The position numbers and the translations under genes were made by a program. A DNA stretch of 64,000 nt from Williamsia limnetica (GTDB lineage Bacteria; Actinomycetota; Actinomycetes; Mycobacteriales; Mycobacteriaceae): NCBI RefSeq assembly GCF_003217475.1, contig NZ_QJSP01000014.1, forward strand, positions 62,001-126,000, given 5' to 3'. Under the pieces are notes generated by a model. The model was not told the DNA's origin. It saw nothing but the letters and a program-made list of their open reading frames with translations, and searched no databases. Below are positions 47,848-58,365 of this stretch, in pieces (within the stretch, counting starts at the first letter, position 1; each line of letters opens with the position of its first letter).

Positions 47848-50800
47848 GTGGCCGACAACCAGTCGCCGGACGAAGTCAATACGAATTCGGCGCAAGAGTT
47901 TCCGCACAAGATGCGTGTGCACGCGCTGGCCAGAATTCTTGGTCTGAGCAGTCGTGAGGTGCTGGTGCACCTCGCGGATCTCGGGATCGTGGCACGCAGC
48001 CCACAGTCGAGCATCGTCAGAAGCACCGCTATCGCGGTTCGCGACAAGATCGCCGCTGGTGACGAAGCCGCAGGTGACGGCGTAGCAGACGCCGGTGTTG
48101 CCGAGGTTCCAGGCGAAGCCCCTGCAGACACCGGGCAGGATGCCCCGCCGTCGGCAGCACCGGTGGCCGACGAACAAGCACCCGCCCCGGTGGAGCCCGT
48201 GGTTCCCCGGGACACCCCGGAGCCGGCACCGCCCGCGCTGGAAGAGCCCGGGTCCGGGCCCGTCGTGACCGACGCGACCGCTGCCGAGGCACCCGACGAG
48301 GTCGCCGCATCCGTCGAGGTACTGCCCACCGAGGTGCCCTCCGAAGATCTGCCGTCGGCGACATCGACCCCACACCTTTTCTCGGCGATCGAGGAAGAGC
48401 TGCCGCGAACCAGCACGGCTCCGGTGACACCGGCGGCCGGTGGTTCGCCGCTGTTCCTGTCGGCGGAGCAGCCGGTCGACGCCGACGACAACGCTGATCA
48501 GGACGATGCCGACGACGACGGCGACGGAGACACTGCGTCCCGCAAGCGTCGACGCGGTCGACGTGGCCGTGGCCGCGGTCGCGGTGACCAGGGCGGAACC
48601 GACGATCAGAGCGGTTCCGGAGAAAGCGGTGGGTCGGACGATCACGACATCGTCGCCGATGCATCAACCTCCGGTGGCGAGACCGAAGCTGCGGAGTCAT
48701 CGGACGAAGCGGTCGTTTCGGATGTCACGTCAGATGAAGCGGAGCAGTCCGACAAGCCCGACGTCAAGAGCAGCAAGCGCAAGCGGAGCCGGCCGAAGAA
48801 GCCCAGGACCGAAGGCGAGCAAGGCGGCGACGAGGCGTCGACGTCCGACGCCCCGGCCGCACCGGACACCGACGACCAGTCGAAAGATTCGTCAGAGTCC
48901 GATTCGGACACTGATGCGGAATCCGCAGACTCGGATGAGCAGGACGATTCCGGTTCGGCCAATCGGCGTCGCAGGCGGCGCCGCCGGCGCAAGGGCGGCG
49001 ACGGAGACGACTCCGGACCCTCGGACGATCCGCCGAACACCGTGGTGCACGAGCGCGAACCGCGTAACAAGCCACGCGTACGCGACGAGGTCCAAGGGAT
49101 CTCAGGGTCCACCCGCCTCGAGGCGAAACGCCAACGACGGCGCGACGGGCGCGATGCGGGCCGCAGGCGGCCACCGATTCTGAGTGAATCGGAGTTCTTG
49201 GCACGGCGCGAAGCCGTCGACCGCGTGATGGTCGTCCGTGAGCGCTCCGGTGTCGCGGCGACCGTCACCCACGACGCCCATGGTGACGATGCCGGCGAGA
49301 ACGAGTCGCAGGCCACCCGCGACTACACCCAGGTCGCCGTCCTCGAGGACGGCGTGCTGGTCGAGCACTTCGTGACCACGTCGAACTCGTCGTCCATGGT
49401 CGGCAACATCTATCTCGGCCGGGTGCAGAACGTGCTGCCGGGCATGGAAGCGGCATTCGTCGACATCGGCCGGGGGCGCAACGGCGTGCTCTACGCCGGT
49501 GAGGTCAACTGGGATGCCGCCGGCCTCGACGGTGGCTCGCGCAAGATCGAGCAGGCGCTACGCCCTGGCGATCCGGTTCTCGTGCAGGTGAGCAAGGACC
49601 CGGTAGGACACAAGGGTGCTCGGCTGACCACGCAGATCTCGCTGGCGGGTCGTTACCTCGTGTACGTGCCCGGTGGAGGATCCACCGGGATCAGCCGCAA
49701 GCTGCCCGACACCGAGCGCAAGCGGCTCAAGGGCATCCTCGGCAAGATCGTCCCCGACGATGCCGGCGTGATCATCCGGACCGCGTCCGAGGGGGTGGCC
49801 GCCGATGAGCTGACCCGCGACATCGAACGTCTGCAGCAGCAGTGGGAGACCATCAACGCTGCCAACCCCGCCGCGGGCAAATCGAAGGCGGCAGCTCCGC
49901 AGACCCTGTACGAAGAGCCGGACCTGCTGGTCAAGGTCGTTCGTGACCTGTTCAACGAGGACTTCAAGAAGCTCGTCGTCGAAGGCAACGGGGCCTGGAC
50001 ACAGGTCGAGAACTACGTCCGCAGTGTCGCCCCTGACCTGCTCGATCGCACGGAGCGATTCGACAAAGCCCACGCCGACGCGCCGGACGTGTTCGACGTG
50101 CATCGCATCGACGAACAGCTCGCGAAGGCGCTCGATCGCAAGGTCTGGCTACCTTCCGGCGGAACGCTGATCATCGAGCACACCGAGGCGATGACGGTCG
50201 TCGACGTCAACACCGGCAAGTTCACCGGTTCCGGGGGCAACCTCGAAGAGACGGTCACCCGGAACAACCTCGAAGCCGCCGAGGAGATCGTGCGTCAGAT
50301 GCGCCTTCGGGACATCGGCGGCATGATCGTCGTCGACTTCATCGACATGGTCCTCGAATCGAACCGTGACCTGGTCCTGCGCAGGCTCACCGAGGCCCTC
50401 GGCCGCGATCGCACTCGCCATCAGGTGTCCGAGGTGACTTCCCTCGGGCTGGTCCAGATGACTCGTAAACGTCTCGGTACCGGGCTGCTCGAGGCGTTCT
50501 CGACCACGTGCACGTGCTGCAACGGCCGGGGGATCGTCATACATGCGAACCCCGTCGAGATCTCCGGAGCCGACGACTCCGGTCGCGGCGGCAACGGTGG
50601 TGGCGACAACACCAAGCGAGCCAGGCGCAATCGGCGTGGTGGCAAGCCTGAACAGCCTGCTGCGACCGAGACCAAGCCCGCCGCCCACAGCCCCGCGGAG
50701 CACCCGATGTTCCGCGCCATGGCGAGCCACACGACCGACCCCGACGCCGCTGATCCGGAGGCGCCGACCGCTGAGGTCACCGGTGAAGAACTGAAGGACT

Positions 50801-51393
50801 TCGAGGTCACGGACTCCGCAGCGAATCTGGTGGAGTCCGAATCCACCGACACCGCGGACGACTCGGCTGCGCCGGAGGTCCCGACGCGGGCCAATGGTTC
50901 TTCCAGGTCGAGGCGCGCGTCCGGTCGAAATGCGAAGACGGCGGCGGCCGGCAACACCTCGGTTACTGCCGAGACCCCGTACATCGAGACCCAGCGCATT
51001 GAAACCCAACGCACTGAGACCCCGCGCACTGAAACCCTGGATTCCTCGCCTGTCGAGGATTCGCTGGCGCCCGTTGTCGCGGACGACTCAGGTGTCACCA
51101 CCGAGTCCACCCTCGCGCCGGAACCCGACCATGTCGCAGAGGCGGCACCGGCGCCGAAGCGTCGCCGCGCGGTCCGCCGCAAAGCAGCAGCCCCGGCGGC
51201 GACCTCTCCGGATGCGGCCGTGATCACCGATGTCATCACGGCGGAAGCGGTCACGACTCCACCATTGACCACCTCGGCCCCCATGACGACCTCGGGGTCG
51301 ACCACAGCATCCGACGAACCGGCCGTCGCGGTGCGACGCAAACCGCGTCGTCGGGCGGCCGGTCGCCCGGCCGGTCCGCCGGTGGAAGAGTGA
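47848..51393 (+). CDS. rne: Ribonuclease E/G with IF-2-like N-terminal domain
   Basis: 1181 residues, GTG start with AGGAG upstream. Residues about 22-70 resemble the IF-2 N-terminal domain (MRVHALARILGLSSREVLVHL). A long acidic/basic disordered region follows to about 440. The catalytic core has the S1-like section GNIYLGRVQNVLPGMEAAFVDI (about 518), catalytic Asp residues in VVDVNTGKFTG (about 783) and MIVVDFIDM (about 824), and the zinc-link CTCCNGRG (about 888). The C-terminal tail is disordered and includes a short tandem array of ETQR-type pentapeptides (about 1047-1066). It starts mRNA decay and rRNA processing. Confidence 0.95.
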   Translation: MADNQSPDEVNTNSAQEFPHKMRVHALARILGLSSREVLVHLADLGIVARSPQSSIVRSTAIAVRDKIAAGDEAAGDGVADAGVAEVPGEAPADTGQDAPPSAAPVADEQAPAPVEPVVPRDTPEPAPPALEEPGSGPVVTDATAAEAPDEVAASVEVLPTEVPSEDLPSATSTPHLFSAIEEELPRTSTAPVTPAAGGSPLFLSAEQPVDADDNADQDDADDDGDGDTASRKRRRGRRGRGRGRGDQGGTDDQSGSGESGGSDDHDIVADASTSGGETEAAESSDEAVVSDVTSDEAEQSDKPDVKSSKRKRSRPKKPRTEGEQGGDEASTSDAPAAPDTDDQSKDSSESDSDTDAESADSDEQDDSGSANRRRRRRRRRKGGDGDDSGPSDDPPNTVVHEREPRNKPRVRDEVQGISGSTRLEAKRQRRRDGRDAGRRRPPILSESEFLARREAVDRVMVVRERSGVAATVTHDAHGDDAGENESQATRDYTQVAVLEDGVLVEHFVTTSNSSSMVGNIYLGRVQNVLPGMEAAFVDIGRGRNGVLYAGEVNWDAAGLDGGSRKIEQALRPGDPVLVQVSKDPVGHKGARLTTQISLAGRYLVYVPGGGSTGISRKLPDTERKRLKGILGKIVPDDAGVIIRTASEGVAADELTRDIERLQQQWETINAANPAAGKSKAAAPQTLYEEPDLLVKVVRDLFNEDFKKLVVEGNGAWTQVENYVRSVAPDLLDRTERFDKAHADAPDVFDVHRIDEQLAKALDRKVWLPSGGTLIIEHTEAMTVVDVNTGKFTGSGGNLEETVTRNNLEAAEEIVRQMRLRDIGGMIVVDFIDMVLESNRDLVLRRLTEALGRDRTRHQVSEVTSLGLVQMTRKRLGTGLLEAFSTTCTCCNGRGIVIHANPVEISGADDSGRGGNGGGDNTKRARRNRRGGKPEQPAATETKPAAHSPAEHPMFRAMASHTTDPDAADPEAPTAEVTGEELKDFEVTDSAANLVESESTDTADDSAAPEVPTRANGSSRSRRASGRNAKTAAAGNTSVTAETPYIETQRIETQRTETPRTETLDSSPVEDSLAPVVADDSGVTTESTLAPEPDHVAEAAPAPKRRRAVRRKAAAPAATSPDAAVITDVITAEAVTTPPLTTSAPMTTSGSTTASDEPAVAVRRKPRRRAAGRPAGPPVEE

Positions 51394-51419
51394 GCAGCGC
51401 CACGGCGCGGGAGGCTGGT

Positions 51420-51449
51420 TTGACCCGGTCGGCCATACTCCCGTAACCT
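51420..51449 (+). promoter_or_regulatory. Candidate promoter of rplU-rpmA
   Basis: TTGACC at 51420-51425 and TAACCT at 51444-51449 with an 18-base spacer resemble a housekeeping promoter, about 115 bases before rplU. A CGGGC-AAGA-GCCCG hairpin lies in the leader after it. Confidence 0.45.
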
Positions 51450-51564
51450 GGATCAGTCGCCATTCGGCGGACGGATAGCGCTGTGTGTATTGCGGCGCCC
51501 GGCCGGATCGGCAACGGGCAAGAGCCCGAACGAACCACGACAGACAGTAAGAGGTAGCTCTCCG

Positions 51565-51876
51565 ATGGCAACGTACGCAATCGTCAAGACCGGCGGTAAG
51601 CAGTACAAGGTCGCTGAAGGCGATCTGGTGAAGGTCGAGAAGATTGACAGCAAGCTGGGCGACACCGTCTCGCTGCCCGTGACGCTTGTCGTCGACGGTG
51701 CGGATCTGACGACAGATGTCGACAAGCTGGCGAAGATCTCGGTGACCACCGAGGTCGTCGAGCATGTCAAGGGACCGAAGATCAAGATCCACAAGTTCAA
51801 GAACAAGACCGGCTACCACAAGCGCCAGGGGCATCGTCAGAAGCTGACGATCCTCAAGGTCACCGGTATCAAGTAA
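51565..51876 (+). CDS. rplU: 50S ribosomal protein L21
   Basis: 103 residues from ATG 51565; the frame is open further upstream but this start matches L21 ([20 protein letters not shown]). The C-terminal signature [10 protein letters not shown] is present. It is a primary 23S rRNA-binding protein, coded with L27 after 32 bases. Confidence 0.98.
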   Translation: MATYAIVKTGGKQYKVAEGDLVKVEKIDSKLGDTVSLPVTLVVDGADLTTDVDKLAKISVTTEVVEHVKGPKIKIHKFKNKTGYHKRQGHRQKLTILKVTGIK

Positions 51877-51908
51877 CCAGCCCCCATACACTTTTCAGGA
51901 GAACTGTC

Positions 51909-52172
51909 ATGGCACATAAGAAGGGTGCATCCAGCTCGCGTAACGGGCGCGATTCGAATGCCCAGCGACTCGGTGTGAAGCGCTTCGGTGGCCAGCAGGT
52001 CAGCGCAGGCGAGATCCTGGTCCGTCAGCGCGGCACGCACTTCCATCCCGGCGTCAACGTCGGGCGTGGCGGCGACGACACTCTGTTTGCCCTCGCTGCA
52101 GGTGCTGTCGAGTTCGGTGCGAAGCGCGGCCGCAAGACCGTGAACATCGTGCCGGAACCTGCGCAGGCCTGA
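51909..52172 (+). CDS. rpmA: 50S ribosomal protein L27
   Basis: 87 residues. It starts [20 protein letters not shown], the standard L27 N-terminus without the Firmicutes cleavable extension, and reaches the peptidyl transferase centre. AGGAG lies 8 bases upstream. Confidence 0.98.
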   Translation: MAHKKGASSSRNGRDSNAQRLGVKRFGGQQVSAGEILVRQRGTHFHPGVNVGRGGDDTLFALAAGAVEFGAKRGRKTVNIVPEPAQA

Positions 52173-52201
52173 ACCCGCGTAGCCAGCTTTTCATAGCTCC
52201 C

Positions 52202-52239
52202 AAGGGGCGGGCAGGGTCAATCGATCCGGTCCGCCCCTT
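52202..52239 (+). terminator. Hairpin between rpmA and obg
   Basis: AAGGGGCGG and CCGCCCCTT form a 9-base stem enclosing 20 bases that can pair further in part. There is no T-run after it, so it may be a weak terminator or a processing site. Confidence 0.5.
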
Positions 52240-52271
52240 AGGAATTCTCCGAACTCTCTCAAGGTGAAAAA

Positions 52272-53741
52272 ATGTCGAGATTTGTTGACCGCGTAACGAT
52301 CCACGCGACCGCGGGCAACGGGGGACATGGCTGCTCGTCAGTGCACCGCGAGAAGTTCAAACCGCTTGGCGGACCCGATGGCGGCAACGGTGGTAATGGC
52401 GGCGACGTCACCCTCGTGGTCGACCCGCAGGTTCACACGCTGCTCGACTTCCACTTCCATCCCCACGCGAAAGCCGGGAACGGTCGTCCGGGTGCAGGTG
52501 CCAATCGTGACGGCTCCAACGGGGAACCGTTGATCCTCCCCGTTCCCGACGGCACCATGGTCCTCGATGCCGAGGGTCGGCTGCTCGCTGATCTGGTCGG
52601 TGAGGGCACCACTTTCGCGGCCGCGTCAGGAGGTCGCGGTGGCCTGGGCAACGCCTCGCTCGCGTCCAGGGCGCGGAAGGCGCCCGGTTTCGCGCTCAAT
52701 GGCGAGGAAGGTGAGGTCCGCGAGCTCGTTCTCGAACTCAAGTCCGTCGCAGACGTCGGGTTGGTGGGTTTCCCGTCGGCGGGCAAGTCCTCGCTCGTGT
52801 CCGTGCTGTCGGCGGCCAAGCCCAAAATTGCTGATTACCCGTTCACCACCCTTCGACCCAACCTCGGTGTGGTCAACAGTGGTTCGGATGTGTTCACCAT
52901 CGCCGATGTCCCCGGTCTGATCCCGGGTGCATCCGAGGGTCGCGGTCTCGGCCTCGACTTCCTGCGGCATCTCGAGCGATGTGCGGTCCTGGCACACGTG
53001 GTCGACTGCGCCACCCTGGAGCCCGGCCGTGACCCGATCACCGACATCGACGTGCTCGAAGGTGAACTGGCGGCCTATCAGCCTGCACTGCAGTCCGATA
53101 CCGGGCTGGGCGAGCTGGCGAACCGGCCTCGTGTGGTCATCCTGAACAAGATCGACGTTCCGGACGCCGCAGAACTGGCCGAGATGGTGACCGCGGAACT
53201 GTCGGAGCGCGGCTGGCCGGTGTTCTCGATCTCGGCCGTCACCCACAAGGGCCTGAAAGAACTCACCTACGCTCTCGCCGATCTGGTACGGCAGTACCGC
53301 ATCGATCACCCCAAGCCGATCGCTCGACGCCCGGTGATCCGACCGGTCGCGACCGACGACAACGGCTTCTCGATCATCTCGGATCCGGCCGAGCCGGGCG
53401 GGTTCATCGTCCGTGGCGTACGCCCGGAACGTTGGATCAAGCAGACCCAGTTCAGCAACGACGAGGCCGTCGGGTATCTCGCCGACCGGCTCAACCGTCT
53501 CGGCGTCGAGGCCGAGCTGATCAAACTGGGCGCCGAAGCGGGCTGTTCGGTGACCATCGGAGAAGTGACCTTCGAATGGGAACCCATGACCCCGGTGGCC
53601 GAGGACTTCCCGATGAGCGGGCGTGGATCCGACATCAGGCTCGATCGCCCCGAACGCATCGGCGCCACGGACCGGAAGATCGCCCGGCGTCTGCGTCGCG
53701 GCCTGGACCCCGAACTCGAGGAACCCGACGATCGTGGATAG
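52272..53741 (+). CDS. obg: GTPase Obg
   Basis: 489 residues. The Gly-rich Obg fold (about 1-158) is followed by a GTPase domain: G1 [10 protein letters not shown] (about 166), switch [18 protein letters not shown], and G4 NKID. The C-terminal OCT domain (about 365-435) and a 50-residue tail complete it. It works in 50S subunit assembly and stress control. Conserved after rplU-rpmA; it overlaps proB by 8 bases. Confidence 0.97.
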   Translation: MSRFVDRVTIHATAGNGGHGCSSVHREKFKPLGGPDGGNGGNGGDVTLVVDPQVHTLLDFHFHPHAKAGNGRPGAGANRDGSNGEPLILPVPDGTMVLDAEGRLLADLVGEGTTFAAASGGRGGLGNASLASRARKAPGFALNGEEGEVRELVLELKSVADVGLVGFPSAGKSSLVSVLSAAKPKIADYPFTTLRPNLGVVNSGSDVFTIADVPGLIPGASEGRGLGLDFLRHLERCAVLAHVVDCATLEPGRDPITDIDVLEGELAAYQPALQSDTGLGELANRPRVVILNKIDVPDAAELAEMVTAELSERGWPVFSISAVTHKGLKELTYALADLVRQYRIDHPKPIARRPVIRPVATDDNGFSIISDPAEPGGFIVRGVRPERWIKQTQFSNDEAVGYLADRLNRLGVEAELIKLGAEAGCSVTIGEVTFEWEPMTPVAEDFPMSGRGSDIRLDRPERIGATDRKIARRLRRGLDPELEEPDDRG

Positions 53742-54837
53742 TGTTACTCGGCAACGTATCTCGGGTGCACGCAGTGTTGTCGTCAAAATCGGTTCGTCGG
53801 CTCTGACAGAGTTGGCCACCGGCTTGGACACCGGTCGGCTCGACGCCCTCGCCGACGCGATCGAAACTCGGATGCGTGCCGGTTCGGATGTCATCGTGGT
53901 CTCGTCCGGCGCCATCGGTGCCGGTATCGCGCCGTTGGGATTGAAGACACGGCCGCAGGATCTGGCGACCAAACAAGCCGCGGCCAGTGTCGGCCAGTTG
54001 GCGCTGGCTCACGCCTGGAACACGTCTTTCGCCCGTTACGACCGAACGGTCGGGCAGGTGTTGCTGACGGCCCACGACGTATCGCTGCGCGCTCACCATG
54101 CAAACGCCCAGCGGACCCTCGACAGGTTGCGTTCGCTCGGTGCGGTCGCGATCGTGAACGAGAACGACACGGTGGCCACCAACGAGATCCGGTTCGGCGA
54201 CAACGATCGACTCGCGGCCCTGGTGGCCCACCTGGCGGGAGCCGATGCGCTCGTTCTGCTGTCGGACGTGGACGGTCTGTACGACGGCGATCCTCGCAAG
54301 GGCGATGCGACCCTGATCCCGGAGGTCGACGGACCCGAGGATCTCGATGGGGTCATCGCCGGCACCGGTGGTGCGCTGGGCACCGGAGGAATGGCGTCGA
54401 AGCTGTCTGCAGCGCGGCTGGCCGCCGACGCCGGTTTGCCTGTGTTGCTGGCTGCAGCTGCCGATGCCGATGCTGCACTGACCGACGCATCGGTCGGCAC
54501 TGCCTTTGCGCCTCGAGCGCAACGACTTTCGGCACGTAAATTCTGGGTCAGGCACGCCGCGGAGGCCACCGGCCGACTCGTACTCGATGACGGTGCCGTG
54601 CATGCCGTGTCCACGGCACGGCGCTCTCTGCTGTCTGCGGGGATCGTCGCCGTCGCCGGACGATTTTTCGGCGGCGATGTCGTCGACCTCGCCGATCAGA
54701 CCGGCCAGGTCAGGGCACGTGGAGTGGTGGCCTACGACGCCTCGGAGGTCGGTGAGATGCTCGGCAAGTCGAGCAGCGCACTCCCGGCTGATCTGCGCCG
54801 CCCCGTCGTCCACGCCGACGACCTGGTGACGCTGTGA
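53734..54837 (+). CDS. proB: Glutamate 5-kinase
   Basis: 367 residues from GTG 53734, inside the end of obg. Amino-acid kinase domain: [11 protein letters not shown] near the start, [17 protein letters not shown], and [21 protein letters not shown] holds the conserved lysine. A C-terminal PUA domain (about 280-360) is present. It makes glutamyl phosphate, the first step of proline synthesis, and is usually inhibited by proline. proA is not adjacent. Confidence 0.96.
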   Translation: MDSVTRQRISGARSVVVKIGSSALTELATGLDTGRLDALADAIETRMRAGSDVIVVSSGAIGAGIAPLGLKTRPQDLATKQAAASVGQLALAHAWNTSFARYDRTVGQVLLTAHDVSLRAHHANAQRTLDRLRSLGAVAIVNENDTVATNEIRFGDNDRLAALVAHLAGADALVLLSDVDGLYDGDPRKGDATLIPEVDGPEDLDGVIAGTGGALGTGGMASKLSAARLAADAGLPVLLAAAADADAALTDASVGTAFAPRAQRLSARKFWVRHAAEATGRLVLDDGAVHAVSTARRSLLSAGIVAVAGRFFGGDVVDLADQTGQVRARGVVAYDASEVGEMLGKSSSALPADLRRPVVHADDLVTL

Positions 54838-54867
54838 TTCGGGGTTCGACCAACGACGATCGTCGGT

Positions 54868-55761
54868 TCAGACCAGCGACGTCAGTACCTGAGAGCACGG
54901 ACCGTCGATCTTCATCGTAGCCAGCTCGTCTCCGCGGGTGTGGCCGCGATTGACGATGAAGACCGGCTTACCGGTTCGTCTGGCGTGGCGAACGAATCGC
55001 AGCCCGCTCATCACCGTCAGCGACGAACCCAGAACCAGTAGGGCGTCTGCATCGTCGACCATCGAAAACCCCTGCGTGACAACAGACTTTGACACGCTTT
55101 CACCAAAGTAGACGATGTCGGGTTTGAGGATGCCGCCGCACACCTGACAGTCGATCATGGTGAAGTCGGTGGTGTCGGCAACGACAACATCCGCGTCGGG
55201 CGCGACTTCGATGGCGCCGCGGCCTCGGATTCGGCTGACGAAGTCGGCGTTGGCAGGCTCGAGTAGGTCGGCGAGATGATGGCGGGAGATCTGGTGGTCG
55301 CAACGCAGGCATCTCACGCGTCCGTAGGAACCGTGGAGTTCGAGAACGGCGCGGTTCCCGGCCTTGAGGTGCAGCATGTCGACATTCTGGGTGATCACTC
55401 CGCTGAGCGCGCCACGTCGTTCCAGCGCCGCGAGGGCGCGATGGCCTGCGTTGGGGAGTGCTGAATCCATATGCCGCCAGCCGAGGTGATTGCGGGCCCA
55501 GTAATGGCGGCGGAACTCGGCCGTGCTCAAGAACATGTCGATGGTCATGGGGGCCCGGGCAGGGGTGCCCGGGCTCCGATAGTCGGGGATGCCCGAATCC
55601 GTCGAGATGCCGGCGCCGGTCAGCGCGAGGGTGCGTCCACCGGACAGCAGTTCGCCGAGCCGGTCGATGCGGTCGGGCAGGTCCGGGTCGGGCGTCGTCG
55701 GCTGGGCTGGTGCCCACTGAACGGGGCGAGTACGCACTTCATCCACAGTACCGGCACTCAC
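54868..55761 (-). CDS. NAD-dependent protein deacylase, Sir2 family
   Basis: 297 residues. Sirtuin motifs: TGAGISTDSGIPDYRS (about 49-64), TQNVDMLH (about 124-131), catalytic His in LELHGSYG (about 143), zinc Cys pairs CLRC and CQVC, and GSSLTV. The GIPDYR form and the long zinc domain place it with class II-like bacterial sirtuins, which remove acyl groups from lysines or act as ADP-ribosyl/lipoamidases. It sits after ectABC in the same direction but beyond a terminator, so a separate transcript is likely. Confidence 0.92.
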   Translation of the reverse strand: MSAGTVDEVRTRPVQWAPAQPTTPDPDLPDRIDRLGELLSGGRTLALTGAGISTDSGIPDYRSPGTPARAPMTIDMFLSTAEFRRHYWARNHLGWRHMDSALPNAGHRALAALERRGALSGVITQNVDMLHLKAGNRAVLELHGSYGRVRCLRCDHQISRHHLADLLEPANADFVSRIRGRGAIEVAPDADVVVADTTDFTMIDCQVCGGILKPDIVYFGESVSKSVVTQGFSMVDDADALLVLGSSLTVMSGLRFVRHARRTGKPVFIVNRGHTRGDELATMKIDGPCSQVLTSLV

Positions 55762-55778
55762 CAGCTATCCACGCGGGC

Positions 55779-55815
55779 AAAGGCCCGGCACCCTGATCAG
55801 GGGTGCCGAGCCTTT
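55779..55815 (-). terminator. Intrinsic terminator after ectC
   Basis: AAAGGC-C-CGGCACCC pairs with GGGTGCCG-A-GCCTTT, a 14-pair stem with one mismatch and a 7-base loop. On the minus strand it lies between ectC and the sirtuin gene. Confidence 0.8.
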
Positions 55816-55950
55816 GTGGGTTCGGCCGTCGGAGGTGTGCGCGGCGACGGTTCGGGGGCGGGCGAACCTGGTGTCTTCGTGTAAACGCCAGGCCAGCGCT
55901 ACCCGGCGAAGGCCCGGCCGCGAACTGCGCGCGCGTGGGGCCGAACCCCG

Positions 55951-56349
55951 TCAGGTGCCGACGGTCACGAGGGGGTAGACCCCGTTTTCGTCGTGCGTTT
56001 CGTTGCCGACGACGGGTGGGTTGAACACGCACAGCATGACCATCTGGGTATCGGCCTTTACGGTGTGCCGCTCATGGCCGTTGAGCAGGTACATGGAGCC
56101 GGGCCCCAGTGGGTAGACCTCACCGGTCTCCCTGTCGGTCAACGTGCCCTCACCTTCGACGAGCCACACGGCCTCGACGTGGTTCGCGTAGTGGAACTCG
56201 TTGACAGAGCCCGCCTTGATGGTGGTCTCGTGGAACGAGAATCCGACTTTGTCGCCGCCGAGCACGATGCGCTTGGAACGCCAGTTGCCGTTCTCTGCTT
56301 CGATGTCTCGCTCTGTGCCGGTTATTTCTTGGGTGGTGCGCACGATCAT
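55951..56349 (-). CDS. ectC: L-ectoine synthase
   Basis: 132 residues, the usual length for this cupin. The opening MIVRTTQEITGTERDIEAENGNW matches EctC, with ETTIKAGSVNEFHYANHVEAVW containing metal and substrate residues, and HERHTVKADT. It cyclises N-gamma-acetyl-diaminobutyrate to ectoine. Gap to ectB is 38 bases, and it is the last gene of the operon. No ectoine hydroxylase (ectD) follows. Confidence 0.97.
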   Translation of the reverse strand: MIVRTTQEITGTERDIEAENGNWRSKRIVLGGDKVGFSFHETTIKAGSVNEFHYANHVEAVWLVEGEGTLTDRETGEVYPLGPGSMYLLNGHERHTVKADTQMVMLCVFNPPVVGNETHDENGVYPLVTVGT

Positions 56350-56387
56350 GTGGTGAAATCCTTTCGATAGCTCAGATTTCGGCGTAA

Positions 56388-57665
56388 TCAGGAGTTGAGG
56401 ACCTCGGCGGTGGCCTGTCCGAGGATGGCCAAGCCCTGGTCGAGTTCCTCGTTGGTGATGGTCAGTGGAGGCAGCAACTTCACGACCTCATCCGACGGTC
56501 CGGACGTCTCCGCCAGCAGCCCACGGTCGTACGCGAGGCCGCAGACCTTGGCGGCTGCGTCGGCATCTTCGAAGACCAGGCCCTGCACCATGCCGCGGCC
56601 ACGAGTGCTGATGCCCTGGTGTGCACTGCACAGCGAGATGAAGAAGTCGCGGATGCGCTCGCCCTTGGCGATGACCTCTTTTTCGAAGGTGTCGTCCGAC
56701 CAGTACTCTTCGATCGCCCTCTTTGCAGTGACGAAGGCCGGGTTGTTACCGCGGAAGGTGCCGTTGTGCTCGCCCGGGCCCCAGACGTCCAGTTCGGGTT
56801 TGAACAGGGTCAGGGCCATGGGCATCCCGTAGCCGCCGATCGACTTCGACAGTGTCACTATGTCCGGCTGGATTCCCGCAATCTCGAAGGAGAAGAACGG
56901 GCCGGTGCGTCCGCAACCCATCTGCACATCGTCGACGATCAGCAGGATCTCCCGACGCTTGCACAGCTCGGCCAGGGCCTGGAGCCATTCGGGCCGTGCG
57001 ACATTCACGCCGCCCTCGCCTTGGACCGTCTCGACAATCACGGCCGCAGGCCGGTTGAGGCCGCTGCCCGAGTCGTCGAGAACCCGCTCGAACCAGCTGA
57101 AATCCTCGACCACTCCGTCGAAGTAGTTGTCGAAGGGCATCGGGGTGGCGTGCACCAGCGGGATCCCTGCGCCTGCACGCTTCATCGAGTTACCGGTGAC
57201 GGACAGCGAGCCCAGAGTCATTCCGTGGAATGCATTGGTGAAGTTGATGATCGATGTTCGACCGGTCACCTTCCTCGCGAGCTTGAGTGCGCTCTCGACA
57301 GCGTTGGTCCCGGTCGGTCCGGGGAACTGGACCTTGTAGTCGAGCCCGCGGGGGGCGAGTATCTTGTCCTGGAACGTCTGCAGGAACTCGCCTTTGGCGA
57401 CGGTCGACATGTCGAGTCCGTGAGTGATCCCGTCGCTCTCGATGTAGTCGAGCAGCGCAGCCTTCAGGATCGGGTTGTTGTGCCCGTAGTTCAAGGCGCC
57501 GGCACCTGCGAAGAAGTCGAGGTATTGCTTGCCGTCGCGGTCGGTCAGCCACGCGCCCTTCGCCGTGGTGAAGATCGCGGGCCAGCCGCGGCTGTAGCTG
57601 CGGACCTCGGACTCGCGGGTCTCGAATATGTTGCTGGAAAAGGTTTCTTGAACAGATGCAGTCAT
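56388..57665 (-). CDS. ectB: Diaminobutyrate-2-oxoglutarate transaminase
   Basis: 425 residues, ATG 57665 with GGAGG 5 bases upstream. Class III PLP aminotransferase: Asp in [16 protein letters not shown] and the PLP lysine in [15 protein letters not shown]. The opening [15 protein letters not shown] and [13 protein letters not shown] are EctB features. It converts aspartate semialdehyde plus glutamate to diaminobutyrate. 178 bases separate it from ectA. Confidence 0.97.
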   Translation of the reverse strand: MTASVQETFSSNIFETRESEVRSYSRGWPAIFTTAKGAWLTDRDGKQYLDFFAGAGALNYGHNNPILKAALLDYIESDGITHGLDMSTVAKGEFLQTFQDKILAPRGLDYKVQFPGPTGTNAVESALKLARKVTGRTSIINFTNAFHGMTLGSLSVTGNSMKRAGAGIPLVHATPMPFDNYFDGVVEDFSWFERVLDDSGSGLNRPAAVIVETVQGEGGVNVARPEWLQALAELCKRREILLIVDDVQMGCGRTGPFFSFEIAGIQPDIVTLSKSIGGYGMPMALTLFKPELDVWGPGEHNGTFRGNNPAFVTAKRAIEEYWSDDTFEKEVIAKGERIRDFFISLCSAHQGISTRGRGMVQGLVFEDADAAAKVCGLAYDRGLLAETSGPSDEVVKLLPPLTITNEELDQGLAILGQATAEVLNS

Positions 57666-57843
57666 TTCGTCCTCCGAGGGTGCGAAAATTCAGTCGTAGA
57701 TTCGACTGTTGGGCAGCCGTCTTTCGACTGATGAACAAAGTGCAGGCGGGTGGGCGGGTGGCTTCCGGCCCTCCCGGGAACGACCGGTTACAGGTCGTGA
57801 AGGGTCGACCCGGTAGGTCGGCCGCTATCGCGAGCAAGAATGG
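57666..57843 (-). other. Unusually long spacer between ectA and ectB
   Basis: No gene is seen. It holds short inverted repeats, AGTCG-N6-CGACT near 57691, CGACC-N7-GGTCG near 57780 and the palindrome GGGTCGACCC near 57803. Most ect operons have much shorter ectA-ectB gaps, so an internal promoter or processing site is possible. Confidence 0.4.
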
Positions 57844-58365
57844 TCAGCGTCGCGGGGCGACGATGTACAGATCTTCTGCTTCGTGGTCATCCGGAAAGTC
57901 GTTGGGAGAGAACAAATCTTCCCGACGGAAATCCATTCCGCGACGTTCGGCCAGACCTGCGAACAAGGCCTGCGAGGCGGTGTTGTCCGGGCTGATGGTG
58001 GTGTGCAGGGTGGTGATGCCGCGAGGTTCCAGTCGGTCCATCAACTGGCTGAGCATCTTTCCGGCCAGGCCGAGTCCCCGCTGGTCGGCGTCGACAGCTA
58101 CCTGCCACACCATGACCACGTCGGGAAGTTGAGGGCGCAGGTAGCCGGTCACGAATCCGACCACTTTGCCGTCCACTTCGGCGACCACTGACGTCTGGGC
58201 GTAATCCTGACACCACAGGAGGTAGGCGTAACTCGAGTTCAGATCGAGAACTTTCGAGTCACGGGCGATTTCCCAGAGCCGGACTCCGTCGGAAACCTTT
58301 GGCTTACGAAATGCCACCGCGTCCGGCGCGGCGGTTAGGGTAGCGCTGATCTGAGTTGGGCTCAT
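57844..58365 (-). CDS. ectA: L-2,4-diaminobutyrate acetyltransferase
   Basis: 173 residues from ATG 58365; a TTG at 58377 would add four residues and neither has a good ribosome-binding site. It is a GNAT enzyme with FRKPKVSDGVRLWEIARDS, SSYAYLLWCQDY (EctA hallmark), and the acetyl-CoA loop DADQRGLGLAGKML. It acetylates diaminobutyrate, the middle step of ectoine synthesis. It is first in the operon; the 186-base gap to divergent rsmD should hold the osmotically controlled promoter. Confidence 0.95.
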   Translation of the reverse strand: MSPTQISATLTAAPDAVAFRKPKVSDGVRLWEIARDSKVLDLNSSYAYLLWCQDYAQTSVVAEVDGKVVGFVTGYLRPQLPDVVMVWQVAVDADQRGLGLAGKMLSQLMDRLEPRGITTLHTTISPDNTASQALFAGLAERRGMDFRREDLFSPNDFPDDHEAEDLYIVAPRR

